Positions 18,657-28,630 of a stretch of 64,000 bases of DNA are shown here, one piece after another. The notes under the pieces are model-generated. The model worked only from the letters and a program-made list of their open reading frames with translations. It searched no databases and was not told the origin of the DNA. Each line of letters begins with the position of its first letter. Within the stretch, counting starts at the first letter, position 1. Both the position numbers and the translations under genes were made by a program. The stretch is from Candidatus Methylopumilus sp. (GTDB lineage Bacteria; Pseudomonadota; Gammaproteobacteria; Burkholderiales; Methylophilaceae): NCBI GenBank assembly GCA_009693175.1, contig SHXT01000003.1, forward strand, positions 1 to 64,000, in the 5' to 3' direction.

Positions 18657-20030
18657 TTATTTACCTATGCCGTTCAATAATGCGTGATGAATGTCATCAA
18701 AACTTCCGTTACTCATCACTAAAATATGATCACCTGATTTAGCTTCTTTTAAAATTGCACTTACAAATTCATTCATTTTGTGACCTACAAATGACTTATC
18801 TTGAATAGGGGCCAAAGCCTCTTCGGCATTCCAGGATAATTTTCCACCATAACAAAATACTTTATCTGCATCTTTTAAACTTTCAGGCAATGCATTTTTC
18901 ATCGTACCTAATTTCATTGTATTTGATCTCGGTTCTAAAACAGCGATAATTCTCGCTTTTCCTACTTTTGCTCGCAAACCCTCTAATGTCGTTAATATAG
19001 CTGCTGGATGATGCGCAAAATCATCATAAATCGTGATGTCATTTTTCTCCCCAATACATTCCATTCTACGTTTCACATTCTTAAATGTCTTAAGCGCTTC
19101 AATTGCATGTTCAAATTTAACACCCACATGATGTGATGCTGCAATTGCAGCTAAAGCATTCATACGATTATGATGACCTAAAAGATTCCAAGATAAAATA
19201 CCTACTAATTTACCAAGATATAACACTTCAAATGATTGGTCTTGATTTACTTTGCCAATTGAAAAGCCTTGCCTACTTCCAATATAAACTTTTTCACTCC
19301 AACAACCTTTGTCAATTACTCTTTTTAAGCTTGCCTCTTCATCATTAATAATCACACATCCAATACTTGGCACCATGCGAACCATATGATGAAATTGTGT
19401 TTCAATCGAACTTAGATCAGGAAAAATATCTGCGTGATCATATTCAAGATTATTCAATATGGCAGTCTTTGGATGGTAGTGAACAAACTTAGAACGTTTA
19501 TCAAAAAATGCTGTGTCATATTCGTCTGCTTCGATCACAAAGAAAACGGATGCTTCATTATTTGATTTATTTTTTTGTGGTAAACGTGCTGATTGTTGAA
19601 AATTCAGTGGTACTCCGCCAATTAAAAAACCAGGCGCATAGCCATTACATTCTAAAATCCAAGCAAGCATTGATGTTGTGGTAGTTTTGCCGTGTGTACC
19701 TGCAACAGCAAGCACCCACTTATCTTTAAGAATTGCTTCATATAACCATTGTGGTCCTGATATATAAGGTAACCCTCGATTAAGAATTTCTTCCATTAAA
19801 GGATTGTCTCGAGATACCACATTACCAATTACATAAAGATCTGGTTTTAATTCAACTTGTTTTTTATCAAACCCTTCGATAAGTTCAATACCAATTTTTT
19901 CTAGCTGTTTACTCATAGGCGGATAGACATTAGTATCGCAACCTGTGACACGGTAACCCGAAGCTTTTGCAAGCGATGCAAGACCACCCATGAATGTTCC
20001 GCAAATACCTAATATATGAATATGCATCAT
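18657..20030 (-). CDS. mpl: UDP-N-acetylmuramate:L-alanyl-gamma-D-glutamyl-meso-diaminopimelate ligase Mpl
   Basis: Peptidoglycan-recycling ligase that reuses the murein tripeptide. It is a Mur-ligase fold: N-terminal IHILGICGTFMGGLA, ATP-binding GTHGKTTTTSML, central FFVIEADEYDTAFF, and DDFAHHPAAI in the C-terminal part. The 457-residue length and the GICGTFMG start separate it from MurC. Two adjacent ATGs open the frame; the second gives MHIHILG. It lies 5 bases after metH. Confidence 0.96.
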   Translation of the reverse strand: MMHIHILGICGTFMGGLASLAKASGYRVTGCDTNVYPPMSKQLEKIGIELIEGFDKKQVELKPDLYVIGNVVSRDNPLMEEILNRGLPYISGPQWLYEAILKDKWVLAVAGTHGKTTTTSMLAWILECNGYAPGFLIGGVPLNFQQSARLPQKNKSNNEASVFFVIEADEYDTAFFDKRSKFVHYHPKTAILNNLEYDHADIFPDLSSIETQFHHMVRMVPSIGCVIINDEEASLKRVIDKGCWSEKVYIGSRQGFSIGKVNQDQSFEVLYLGKLVGILSWNLLGHHNRMNALAAIAASHHVGVKFEHAIEALKTFKNVKRRMECIGEKNDITIYDDFAHHPAAILTTLEGLRAKVGKARIIAVLEPRSNTMKLGTMKNALPESLKDADKVFCYGGKLSWNAEEALAPIQDKSFVGHKMNEFVSAILKEAKSGDHILVMSNGSFDDIHHALLNGIGK

Positions 20031-20035
20031 ATGTC

Positions 20036-23000
20036 TTATAAATTAGGTGCTAACCATTTTTTCAAAAAATCAATCGATACATTGCGACGTTTTGCTATAT
20101 CTTTTAATTGATCTTCACCAATCTTATCAACACTAAAATAATGTGCGTCAGCATGTGAGAAATAAAATCCTGAAACAGAAGATGCTGGAAACATGGCAAA
20201 TGAGTCAGTGAGATGCATATCAACCTCATTAAGATTTAAATGTTTAAATATATCTTCTTTAATGGTGTGGTCAGGGCAAGCTGGATATCCAGGTGCCGGT
20301 CTTATACCTTGATATGATTCTTTAATGAGGGCCTCTTTATTTAAGTCTTCTTTTGCTGCATAACCCCATAAATCTTTTCTAACACGCTCATGCATATATT
20401 CTGCAAATGCTTCTGCAAGTCGATCGGCTAAGGACTTAAACATGATGCTGCTGTAATCATCATTTTTATTTTTAAACTCTTGCTCATATTTCTCCATACC
20501 TAATCCACTCGTCACTGCAAAAATACCAATATAATCTTTAATGCCGGATAATTTGGGAGCAATAAAATCTGATAAACATTGATTAGGTTTTTGTACATTA
20601 TCAATTTTAGGTTTTTCAGATTGCTGCCTTAAACCAAAATATGTGAATAATATTTTCGTGCGAGTCTCATCTTGGTAAATTTCAATATCGTCTTCTATGC
20701 TATTTGCTGGGTAAAAAGACACAACACCATTCGCAACTAATGCACGATTGTTAATTATTTTAGAAAGCATAGCTTGTGCTTCACTAAATACTTGGGTCGC
20801 ACTTTGTCCTACAATTGGATCATTCAATATTGCTGGATAAAAGCCTACTAAATCCCATGTTTGAAAAAATGGACTCCAATCTATATAAGGTGCAATTAAA
20901 TGTAAATCAATATTTTTAAATACTCGTTTACCGATAAACTTAGGTGAAACAGGGGCATAATTTTTATCAAATTGAAGCGTTAGTTTATTCAAACGAGCTT
21001 CTTGAATGCTTAACAACTTAATGCCTTTTTTATTTGCGTGTTGATCGCGCGCGCGTTCATAATCTTTTTCAATATCGCTGATGTATTTATCTTTTTGTTC
21101 TGGTGTTAAAAGTGATTGCATCACGGCTACAGATCTTGATGCATCAGGTACATAAATTACAGGTCCATCGTAATGAGGTGCAATTTTGACTGCTGTATGG
21201 GCTCTGGAAGTGGTAGCACCACCAATAAGTAATGGCATTTTTAAACCTCTAAAATGCGGGTCACGTTGCATCTCTTTTGCAACATGTGTCATCTCTTCTA
21301 AAGATGGTGTAATAAGTCCTGACAAACCAATAATATCGACATTTTCTTTTTTAGCCATTTCTAATATTTCCGAGCACGGTACCATGACACCCATATTTAT
21401 GACTTCAAAGTTATTACATTGAAGTACCACTGATACAATATTTTTTCCAATATCATGTACATCGCCTTTTACAGTGGCAATCAACATTTTGCCTTTAGGT
21501 TTGGAAAAAATGCCTGTACGCTTTTCTTCTAATTTTTTTTCTTTTTCAATAAAGGGAATGAGATGTGCAACCGCTTGTTTCATGACACGAGCTGATTTAA
21601 CGACTTGCGGTAAAAACATTTTCCCTTGAGCAAAAAGGTCGCCCACCACATTCATGCCATCCATCAAAGGACCTTCGATCACATGAATTGGCCGACCTTT
21701 CTTTTTCATGGCTTCTAATCTCGCCTCTTCAGTATCCTCAACGATAAAATCCGTGATACCATGTACAAGAGAATATTCAAGTCTTTTATTTACATTTACC
21801 GGTGCGCTTTCTGAACCTCGCCAATTAATTGTCAGCACCTCTTTTTTGCTTCCTTTTAAAGTGCCCGCAATTTCAATCATTCTTTCTGTTGCATCAGATC
21901 TGCGATTAAGAACCACGTCTTCAGCACGCTCTTTAAGCTCAGGATCTAAGTCGTCATATACTGCCATCATTCCAGCATTAATAATCCCCATAGATAACCC
22001 AGCCTTAGTGGCATGATATAAAAATATAGTATGAATTGCTTCACGCGCTGTATCATTCCCTCTAAAACTGAAACTCACATTAGACACGCCACCTGAAATT
22101 TTTGCATAAGGAAGATTTTTTTTAATCCATTGTGTTGCATTAATAAAATCTACTGCGTAATTGTTGTGCTCTTCAATACCGGTCGCAATCGCAAAAATAT
22201 TAGGGTCGAAAATAATATCTTCGGGAGGAAAATTTATTTTAGAGATAAGTAAGTCGTATGCTCGCCTACAAATTTCTGTTTTTCTTGCAAATGTGTCAGC
22301 TTGCCCTTTTTCATCAAACGCCATCACAATAATGGCTGCACCATAACGTCGACATAATTTTGCTTGACGTATAAATTCAACTTCACCTTCTTTTAAAGAA
22401 ATTGAATTAACAATTGCTTTCCCTTGCACACACTGAAGGCCAGCTTCAATCACTTCCCATTTAGATGAATCGATCATAATGGGAATACGGGCAATATCAG
22501 GTTCAGAGGCTATTAGATTTAAGAAATGTTTCATTGCTTTGACGGCATCGAGCATGCCCTCATCCATATTAATATCGATGATTTGTGCACCACTTTCCAC
22601 TTGCTGTCTTGCAACAGAGAGTGCTTCATCATATTTTTCGTTGATGATTAAATTTGCAAATGCTTTTGATCCTGTTACATTTGTTCGTTCACCCACATTC
22701 ACAAATAGTGAGTTGTCTTGAATTAAAAATGATTCAAGACCTGAAAGTCTTGTCATAATTTCAACGTTTGGAATATGTCGAGGTGTAATATTTTTAATTT
22801 CATTCGCAATCGCTTTAATATGTTCCGGTGTCGTTCCACAACAACCACCTGCAATATTTACAAAACCACTTTCTGCGAATTCTTTAATTAACGAAGAAGT
22901 ATCTTTAGGTTTTTCATCAAACCCTGTATCTGACATTGGATTAGGTAATCCCGCATTAGGATAAATACAAATATAAGTGTCAGCAATATTCGATAACTCT

Positions 23001-23839
23001 TCTGCATAGGGTCTCATGAGAGCAGCACCTAACGCACAGTTAAGCCCAATTGTAATTGGTTTTGCATGACGTACAGAATTCCAAAATGCACTTACTGTTT
23101 GGCCTGATAAAATTCGACCCGATGCATCGGTCACTGTGCCTGATAACATAATTGGCAAACGTACTTGATACTCTTCAAAATAAGTTTCAATTGCAAAAAG
23201 AGCAGCTTTACAATTTAAAGTATCAAATACCGTTTCAACAAGAAGAATATCGACGCCACCTTCAACAAGCGCCTTTACTTGATTGAAATAACTATCTGCC
23301 AATTGTTTAAAGTTAATATTGCGTGCACCAGGATCATTCACATCAGGAGAAATTGATGCTGTCTTGGGTGTTGGGCCAACAGCGCCTGCTACAAATCTTG
23401 GTTTATTTTTTGTGGAAAATTTTTGAACAGCAGCCCGCGCCAATATAGCAGAAGCTAAATTCATTTCATAAGCTAAATCTGACATTGCATAATCTTCTTG
23501 TGCAATTTCAGTCGCGCCAAATGTATTGGTTTCAATAATATCGGAGCCAGCTTCTAAATATGCTTCGTGAATACTCTGAATAATTTGAGGCTGAGTTAAA
23601 CTCAATAATTCATTATTACCCTTAAGAAATAATTCACGTTTTCCTTGGGGTCCTGAAAATTTTGCAAAACGACCTTGAGTGCCACCGCGATAGTCTTCTT
23701 CAGTCAGCTTGTGTTGTTGGATCACGGTACCCATCGCACCATCCAACAATAAAATACGTTCAGCCAAAAGCTTTCTTAGTATTTTTTCCTGATCAGTCAT
23801 GAAATCCTGCGACATTGAGTTTTTAGATAAGTAAGGCAT
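20036..23839 (-). CDS. metH: Cobalamin-dependent methionine synthase MetH
   Basis: Methylates homocysteine from 5-methyl-THF through methylcobalamin. The 1267 residues show all four modules in order: homocysteine/zinc domain (to about 355, with [11 protein letters not shown]), pterin-binding domain (about 380-640), cobalamin cap and binding domain (about 665-930, with [10 protein letters not shown] holding the axial His), and the SAM reactivation domain (about 935-end, with [12 protein letters not shown]). Slightly longer than E. coli (1227), partly because of the N-terminus, where Met 9 or Met 14 are other possible starts. There is no room (37 bases to ubiK) for a cobalamin riboswitch. Confidence 0.98.
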   Translation of the reverse strand: MPYLSKNSMSQDFMTDQEKILRKLLAERILLLDGAMGTVIQQHKLTEEDYRGGTQGRFAKFSGPQGKRELFLKGNNELLSLTQPQIIQSIHEAYLEAGSDIIETNTFGATEIAQEDYAMSDLAYEMNLASAILARAAVQKFSTKNKPRFVAGAVGPTPKTASISPDVNDPGARNINFKQLADSYFNQVKALVEGGVDILLVETVFDTLNCKAALFAIETYFEEYQVRLPIMLSGTVTDASGRILSGQTVSAFWNSVRHAKPITIGLNCALGAALMRPYAEELSNIADTYICIYPNAGLPNPMSDTGFDEKPKDTSSLIKEFAESGFVNIAGGCCGTTPEHIKAIANEIKNITPRHIPNVEIMTRLSGLESFLIQDNSLFVNVGERTNVTGSKAFANLIINEKYDEALSVARQQVESGAQIIDINMDEGMLDAVKAMKHFLNLIASEPDIARIPIMIDSSKWEVIEAGLQCVQGKAIVNSISLKEGEVEFIRQAKLCRRYGAAIIVMAFDEKGQADTFARKTEICRRAYDLLISKINFPPEDIIFDPNIFAIATGIEEHNNYAVDFINATQWIKKNLPYAKISGGVSNVSFSFRGNDTAREAIHTIFLYHATKAGLSMGIINAGMMAVYDDLDPELKERAEDVVLNRRSDATERMIEIAGTLKGSKKEVLTINWRGSESAPVNVNKRLEYSLVHGITDFIVEDTEEARLEAMKKKGRPIHVIEGPLMDGMNVVGDLFAQGKMFLPQVVKSARVMKQAVAHLIPFIEKEKKLEEKRTGIFSKPKGKMLIATVKGDVHDIGKNIVSVVLQCNNFEVINMGVMVPCSEILEMAKKENVDIIGLSGLITPSLEEMTHVAKEMQRDPHFRGLKMPLLIGGATTSRAHTAVKIAPHYDGPVIYVPDASRSVAVMQSLLTPEQKDKYISDIEKDYERARDQHANKKGIKLLSIQEARLNKLTLQFDKNYAPVSPKFIGKRVFKNIDLHLIAPYIDWSPFFQTWDLVGFYPAILNDPIVGQSATQVFSEAQAMLSKIINNRALVANGVVSFYPANSIEDDIEIYQDETRTKILFTYFGLRQQSEKPKIDNVQKPNQCLSDFIAPKLSGIKDYIGIFAVTSGLGMEKYEQEFKNKNDDYSSIMFKSLADRLAEAFAEYMHERVRKDLWGYAAKEDLNKEALIKESYQGIRPAPGYPACPDHTIKEDIFKHLNLNEVDMHLTDSFAMFPASSVSGFYFSHADAHYFSVDKIGEDQLKDIAKRRNVSIDFLKKWLAPNL

Positions 23840-23876
23840 GATTGAAGCCTAAAGTGTAACAAGAAACGAAAAGTAA

Positions 23877-24113
23877 TTATTTTTTACGCGCTTCAATCTC
23901 GACTAATTTCTTTTCTAGCTCTTCTAGTTTTTGACGTGTGCGTTTTAACACTTCTGTTTGCACATCGAATTCTTCACGAGTCACGAGCTCCATTTTAGTG
24001 AACATGCTCTTTAATAGTGCATCAATATTCTTTTCTACATCCTTGATAGGTGAATCCTTCACTATCTCTCTAATTTTATTAGATATTTCACTTAATTTTT
24101 CATTATTTAGCAT
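23877..24113 (-). CDS. ubiK: Ubiquinone biosynthesis accessory factor UbiK
   Basis: 78-residue coiled-coil protein of the BMFP/YqiC family, which helps the Ubi complex under aerobic conditions. The first part (NKIREIVKDSP, then IDALLKSMFTKMELVTREEFDVQ) and the C-terminal heptad-rich helix match the family. It is the first gene of the leftward group before metH; the divergent promoter region of the porin gene lies upstream. Confidence 0.92.
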   Translation of the reverse strand: MLNNEKLSEISNKIREIVKDSPIKDVEKNIDALLKSMFTKMELVTREEFDVQTEVLKRTRQKLEELEKKLVEIEARKK

Positions 24114-24232
24114 AATAAATTTCCTTTATTTTCAAGAGTTTATCAGATTTAACTTCACATTAAGTGCATATTAGTCCCATACTATTTATTCGAATATTCT
24201 ATAACTAATTTATTTTAATGATTTTTATAAAT

Positions 24233-24248
24233 TGGCACGGTAATTGCT
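24233..24248 (+). promoter_or_regulatory. Sigma-54 (RpoN) promoter
   Basis: The sequence TGGCACG, four bases, TTGCT matches the -24/-12 consensus exactly, with GG at 24234-24235 and GC at 24246-24247 (10 bases between). It lies 75 bases before the porin ATG and points at the porin-glnK-amtB genes, the kind of genes controlled by NtrC and RpoN. I found no clear NtrC site upstream; only a poor half-site near 24165. Confidence 0.88.
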
Positions 24249-24322
24249 TCTATAATTATGTGAACATAAAAATAACTAGTCACATTATTTTCAGAAGAAT
24301 TTTTACTTAAGGAGCTTTAAAA

Positions 24323-25174
24323 ATGCGTAAATTGCTTATTACAACAGCAGTATTAGGAGCCCTTGCAGCGCCTGCTTTCGTTTTTGCTGCAGATGAAGCC
24401 CCTGCGCCAAATTATACATTGGCATATAACGTTGGTGTTTACAGCCAATATATTTTCCGCGGCTTAACACAAACTAACCACAAGCCTGCATTCCAAGGTG
24501 GTGTTGATTTTACACACTCGAGTGGTCTTTATTTGGGCGCTTGGGGATCAAACATTAGCTGGTTAACTGATGGTACCGGCACTGGCGAAACAAAATATTA
24601 CAAATCTGGTGGTAGTTTAGAAATGGATCTTTACGGTGGTTATCGTTATTCATTTGCTAACGGTCTTGGTATTGATGTCGGAGCTCTCCAATATTACTAC
24701 CCTGGTACTAGGATGAATGGGGTTGCAAAAGCAAATACAACTGAAATCTATGGCGCCTTAAACTACGGCTGGGTGCAAGCAAAAATTTCTGATGTAGTTT
24801 CAAATGCTGCCTGGGGTTTTGGTAAGCTTTCTACAGACAGCAATACGAGCGATGCAAGCGGCACATATTATGCTGAACTTAATGCGACTATTCCAATTGG
24901 TGACTTAATTGGCAAAAATGCAGAATTTATGTCTGGCTTTACAGGTATAGCTCATATAGGTCGTCAAGACTTTGATGCTGGAAGAACAAATGATGATGCC
25001 TCATACACCGATTACAAACTAGGCTTGCAAAAAGCCTTTTCTAACGGCGTAAATTTTGGAGCTTATTGGACAGATACGAATAATAAATATACATCCACTT
25101 TTACGACTTGGAAATATGACGGAAAAAATATCGGCGAAAGTACCGGTACTGTATATCTTCAAAAAACGTTCTAA
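24323..25174 (+). CDS. TorF family outer-membrane porin
   Basis: Outer-membrane beta-barrel of the TorF/Gcw_chp type, 283 residues with a clear signal peptide ending FVFA-ADEA (about residue 22). The barrel alternates aromatic strands (VGVYSQYIFRGLTQTN, SGLYLGAWGSNISW) and ends in the OMP signature VYLQKTF with a terminal Phe. An AAGGAG-type ribosome site precedes the ATG. Driven by a sigma-54 promoter and followed by glnK-amtB, it is likely induced by nitrogen limitation; a role in passage of ammonium or small nitrogen compounds is my inference. Confidence 0.9.
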   Translation: MRKLLITTAVLGALAAPAFVFAADEAPAPNYTLAYNVGVYSQYIFRGLTQTNHKPAFQGGVDFTHSSGLYLGAWGSNISWLTDGTGTGETKYYKSGGSLEMDLYGGYRYSFANGLGIDVGALQYYYPGTRMNGVAKANTTEIYGALNYGWVQAKISDVVSNAAWGFGKLSTDSNTSDASGTYYAELNATIPIGDLIGKNAEFMSGFTGIAHIGRQDFDAGRTNDDASYTDYKLGLQKAFSNGVNFGAYWTDTNNKYTSTFTTWKYDGKNIGESTGTVYLQKTF

Positions 25175-25186
25175 GCACTATTGTTG

Positions 25187-25584
<398 letters not shown>

Positions 25585-25599
25585 TCAGAGGATACAATT

Positions 25600-27093
25600 A
25601 TGAAAAAATTATTATCAACTTTCGCATTAATTAGCTTTTTATGCCTAAACTTTTTAGGTCTAACAAGTGTAAGTTTTGCTAATGAAGTAACTTCAGTAGA
25701 AGCTGCTGATGCTGTAACTTTAGTTGCAGATGCAGCGCCAACTGAAAAACCTGCTGAAGCAAAAAAAGATGAACCACCAGCGCCTGTTCCTAACAAAGGT
25801 GATACTTCATGGATGATTGTTGCGACTGCATTAGTCACGCTCATGGCCATTCCTGGCTTAGCACTTTTTTACGGTGGCCTAGTTCGATCAAAAAATATGT
25901 TGTCGGTCTTAATGCAAACTTTTGTGGTCTTTTCACTCATGGGTGTTTTATGGGCTATCTATGGCTACACTGTTGCATTTACAGTTGGTAGCCCTTTCTT
26001 TGGTGGATTTAGTAAATTGTTCTTAAGTGGTATTACACCAGATTCGGTTGCAGCCACTTTCAGTAAAGGTGTTGTAATTCCTGAATATATTTTCGTGGCT
26101 TTCCAATTAACTTTTGCAGCAATTACTCCGGCATTAATTGTTGGTGCTTTTGCTGAACGCATGAAATTCTCGGCGGTACTTTTATTCTTAATCATCTGGT
26201 TCACATTTGCATATCTACCTATGGCACACATGGTGTGGTATTGGGATGGCCCAGACGCAATCACTGATGCTAAATCATTAGAAACCGTATTAGGTAATGC
26301 AGGTTGGTTGTGGGCTAAAGGTGCACTTGACTTTGCGGGTGGTACAGTTGTTCATATCAACGCAGGTATTGCAGCACTTGTAGCGGCATTAATGGTTGGT
26401 AAAAGAATTGGTTACGGCAAAGAAGCAATGCCTCCTCATAGCTTGTCCCTTACGATGGTGGGTGCAGCATTATTATGGGTGGGTTGGTTTGGCTTCAATG
26501 CAGGCTCAAATCTTGAAGCAACAGGTTTAGCGGCACTTGCATTCTTAAATACTATGCTTGCAACTGCGATGGCAACACTTTCTTGGATAGCATTTGAATG
26601 GCTCTTAAAATCAAAACCATCTATGTTAGGTGCGGTATCAGGTGCGGTCGCTGGTCTTGTAGCGATTACTCCAGCATGCGGATTTGTAGGTCCAGTAGGC
26701 GCACTTATCATCGGTGCAGGCGTATCTCCAATCTGCTTACTCTTTGTATCTAAAGTGAAGAGTGCTTTTGGTTATGACGACTCACTCGATGTATTTGGTG
26801 TGCATGGTATTGGCGGTATTTTTGGTGCCATTATGACCGGTGTATTTGTAAGCCCAGCTTTAGGTGGTACAGGGGTTTACGATTACGTTGCAAATAAAGT
26901 AGGTGAGTTTGATATGCATGCCCAACTGATCTCACAACTTTGGGCAGTAGCTACAGCAGTCGTATTGTCAGCAACAGTGTCATATATTGCATTAAAACTT
27001 ATTGATATGACAATCGGTTTACGTGTGAAAACTGATGCTGAACGTGAAGGTTTAGACATCGCTGAACACGGCGAACAGGCTTATCATAAATAA
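25600..27093 (+). CDS. amtB: Ammonium transporter AmtB
   Basis: Trimeric ammonium channel. The 497 residues start with a cleavable signal peptide (ending SVSFA, about residue 27) and an Ala/Pro/Glu-rich periplasmic linker, longer than in E. coli, then 11 membrane segments. Pore residues are visible: AHMVWYW (first pore His) and FGVHGIGGIFGA (second pore His), plus GGLVRSKN. It is the last gene of the sigma-54-driven group and a strong terminator follows. Confidence 0.97.
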   Translation: MKKLLSTFALISFLCLNFLGLTSVSFANEVTSVEAADAVTLVADAAPTEKPAEAKKDEPPAPVPNKGDTSWMIVATALVTLMAIPGLALFYGGLVRSKNMLSVLMQTFVVFSLMGVLWAIYGYTVAFTVGSPFFGGFSKLFLSGITPDSVAATFSKGVVIPEYIFVAFQLTFAAITPALIVGAFAERMKFSAVLLFLIIWFTFAYLPMAHMVWYWDGPDAITDAKSLETVLGNAGWLWAKGALDFAGGTVVHINAGIAALVAALMVGKRIGYGKEAMPPHSLSLTMVGAALLWVGWFGFNAGSNLEATGLAALAFLNTMLATAMATLSWIAFEWLLKSKPSMLGAVSGAVAGLVAITPACGFVGPVGALIIGAGVSPICLLFVSKVKSAFGYDDSLDVFGVHGIGGIFGAIMTGVFVSPALGGTGVYDYVANKVGEFDMHAQLISQLWAVATAVVLSATVSYIALKLIDMTIGLRVKTDAEREGLDIAEHGEQAYHK

Positions 27094-27118
27094 AATTTTC
27101 TGAAAGTAGTGACTTCTC

Positions 27119-27146
27119 AAGGGCACTTTTTAAGTGCCCTTTTTTA
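27119..27146 (+). terminator. Rho-independent terminator after amtB
   Basis: A perfect 10-base stem (27119-27128 with 27132-27141, loop TTT) runs into a T-rich tract. It closes the porin-glnK-amtB transcript. Confidence 0.9.
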
Positions 27147-27184
27147 TCTAAAAAATTTTAAAGCTTAAAGTTATAATAGAAATC

Positions 27185-28384
27185 ATGATAAAAATGCTTT
27201 CTTTTTTCAATCGCGCATTCTTTAAGAATACTTTTTTATTTATTTTAAGTGGCAAGCCTTTTTTTAGAAATGGCCATACCCCGCCAAGCTATCATAAAAT
27301 TCCAAATCATTTTTTTGGATTATCAGTCACTATCAAAGATTGTGAAGAAGACCCTGTCGGCATCGTTGAGACATGTCGTCAACATCATATTAAAGACGTT
27401 ACACTCATCATTCCTTCTAATCGTATCAATGAATTTAGTCCTACATTGATGGATGATTTAATAGGGCATGACATTAAGTTTAATATCAAACTTATATTGA
27501 TGAATGATGAAGATATTTATTTGCAATGGAGAGAGCTTCTAGATCTCACATTATTAGGTTATCAGCGTCATATTGATTCAATTGAAATTGAAATGACAAG
27601 CTATAACAATAAAGCATTGCAGTACTTTTTAAATATTTGGACGATGACATTTAATATTGCACGTTTAAAAAAAATTAAAACCGCTGGGCCATCTATCCAA
27701 TCATTTAACCCTTTCTTTAATGAAACACTTTTAATACTTTTAAAAGAGAAATATCAATTGCCTGATATTCACACCATAAATTTATCCAATGAAACAGATA
27801 AAGAACCTGAATCCATTTATCAAAATTTTATAATTCCTAAGTTAGGAAAAATTTTTAAATACAACTTATTAAAAAAACTTTCTCTTATGGAAAAAATTAC
27901 GGAAAGCTTTAATATCAAATCACTTTATGGATTTATTAGACCTACATATAAAAAAATCACATCTTATACTTTAAGAAGCATATGGCTATCCATAGCATCG
28001 GGAAGTCTTACCAAGCTCTATCTACCTTATCAAAATGTACCAAGCACTTTATTCTTAGTCGATCAAATACAAACCATGGTATATCAAACCTCTTTGTTTC
28101 ATGAAAATCTGTTTGAGATGCATCACTTTAAAAATGACAAAGATCAAATGCATATCTTATGGGCTCGCGACCAACATAAATTAGATCCGCATGCGTTTTA
28201 TCATATTGAAGATTTATACTCAGCTAAAATCTATGACAGCAATGGCCACATATTAGATCCAGATAATTTTGAAATCAGCGATACTCCAATCTATTTTATA
28301 TGGAAATCAATCGATCCCATTATCTTGATTAATGTGCCAAAAGTTTTAGATGAGAGAGTCAGTAATATTATGGCCCTATCATGA
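27185..28384 (+). CDS. Uncharacterised protein, possibly TIM-barrel glycosidase-like
   Basis: I do not recognise a named family. The 399 residues have a basic N-terminal region, then alternating beta strand and helix segments of the kind seen in glycoside-hydrolase TIM barrels: FFGLSVTIKD, DVTLIIPSN, FNIKLILMND, SIEIEMTS and KIKTAGPSIQSFNPFFNE. The last resembles a clan-A barrel strand end. The C-terminal third (about 310-390) looks like a small beta domain (KIYDSNGHILDPDNFEISDTP). No signal peptide is clear. A TATAAT element at about 27170 may be its promoter. It is followed by pqqA, but on separate-looking transcription units. Function unknown. Confidence 0.6.
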   Translation: MIKMLSFFNRAFFKNTFLFILSGKPFFRNGHTPPSYHKIPNHFFGLSVTIKDCEEDPVGIVETCRQHHIKDVTLIIPSNRINEFSPTLMDDLIGHDIKFNIKLILMNDEDIYLQWRELLDLTLLGYQRHIDSIEIEMTSYNNKALQYFLNIWTMTFNIARLKKIKTAGPSIQSFNPFFNETLLILLKEKYQLPDIHTINLSNETDKEPESIYQNFIIPKLGKIFKYNLLKKLSLMEKITESFNIKSLYGFIRPTYKKITSYTLRSIWLSIASGSLTKLYLPYQNVPSTLFLVDQIQTMVYQTSLFHENLFEMHHFKNDKDQMHILWARDQHKLDPHAFYHIEDLYSAKIYDSNGHILDPDNFEISDTPIYFIWKSIDPIILINVPKVLDERVSNIMALS

Positions 28385-28507
28385 AAATCATGAGGTTTAA
28401 TTCATAGTCGCTTCCGTGTGTCTTATGACTGGAATAGCTATAGTTCACTTACTGTATAAATGAAGTTTTTCATGAAGTGCAGTTTTATTAACTTTAGGAG
28501 AAATATT

Positions 28508-28579
28508 ATGTGGACAACTCCAGCAGCTACAGAAATGCGTTTTGGCTTTGAAGTGACTATGTACGTAATGAACAAGTAA
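28508..28579 (+). CDS. pqqA: Pyrroloquinoline quinone precursor peptide PqqA
   Basis: A 23-residue peptide ending FGFEVTMYVMNK. It carries the E-x3-Y pair (Glu 15 and Tyr 19) that PqqE crosslinks to build PQQ, the cofactor of methanol dehydrogenases. AGGAG at about 28495-28499 gives a strong ribosome site, and a terminator follows directly, so the peptide is on its own short transcript. pqqB, C, D and E are not in the window. Too short for ordinary gene finders. Confidence 0.95.
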   Translation: MWTTPAATEMRFGFEVTMYVMNK

Positions 28580-28600
28580 TTGTTCTTAATAAGTTACTTA

Positions 28601-28630
28601 AAAAGGAAGCTTTATGCTTCCTTTTTTATT
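28601..28630 (+). terminator. Rho-independent terminator after pqqA, overlapping mltA end
   Basis: An 8-base stem AAGGAAGC (28603-28610) pairs with GCTTCCTT (28616-28623), loop TTTAT, followed by TTTTATT; A-rich on the left, so it could work in both directions for pqqA and the converging mltA. Confidence 0.88.

Noticed and set aside
21186-22721. Open frames opposite metH on the plus strand
   Set aside because: Shadow frames of the MetH coding sequence; low-complexity Ser/Ile-rich translations and no ribosome sites.
24150-24185. Possible NtrC enhancer site upstream of the sigma-54 promoter
   Set aside because: Only a TGCA half-site followed by poorly matching bases; not convincing.
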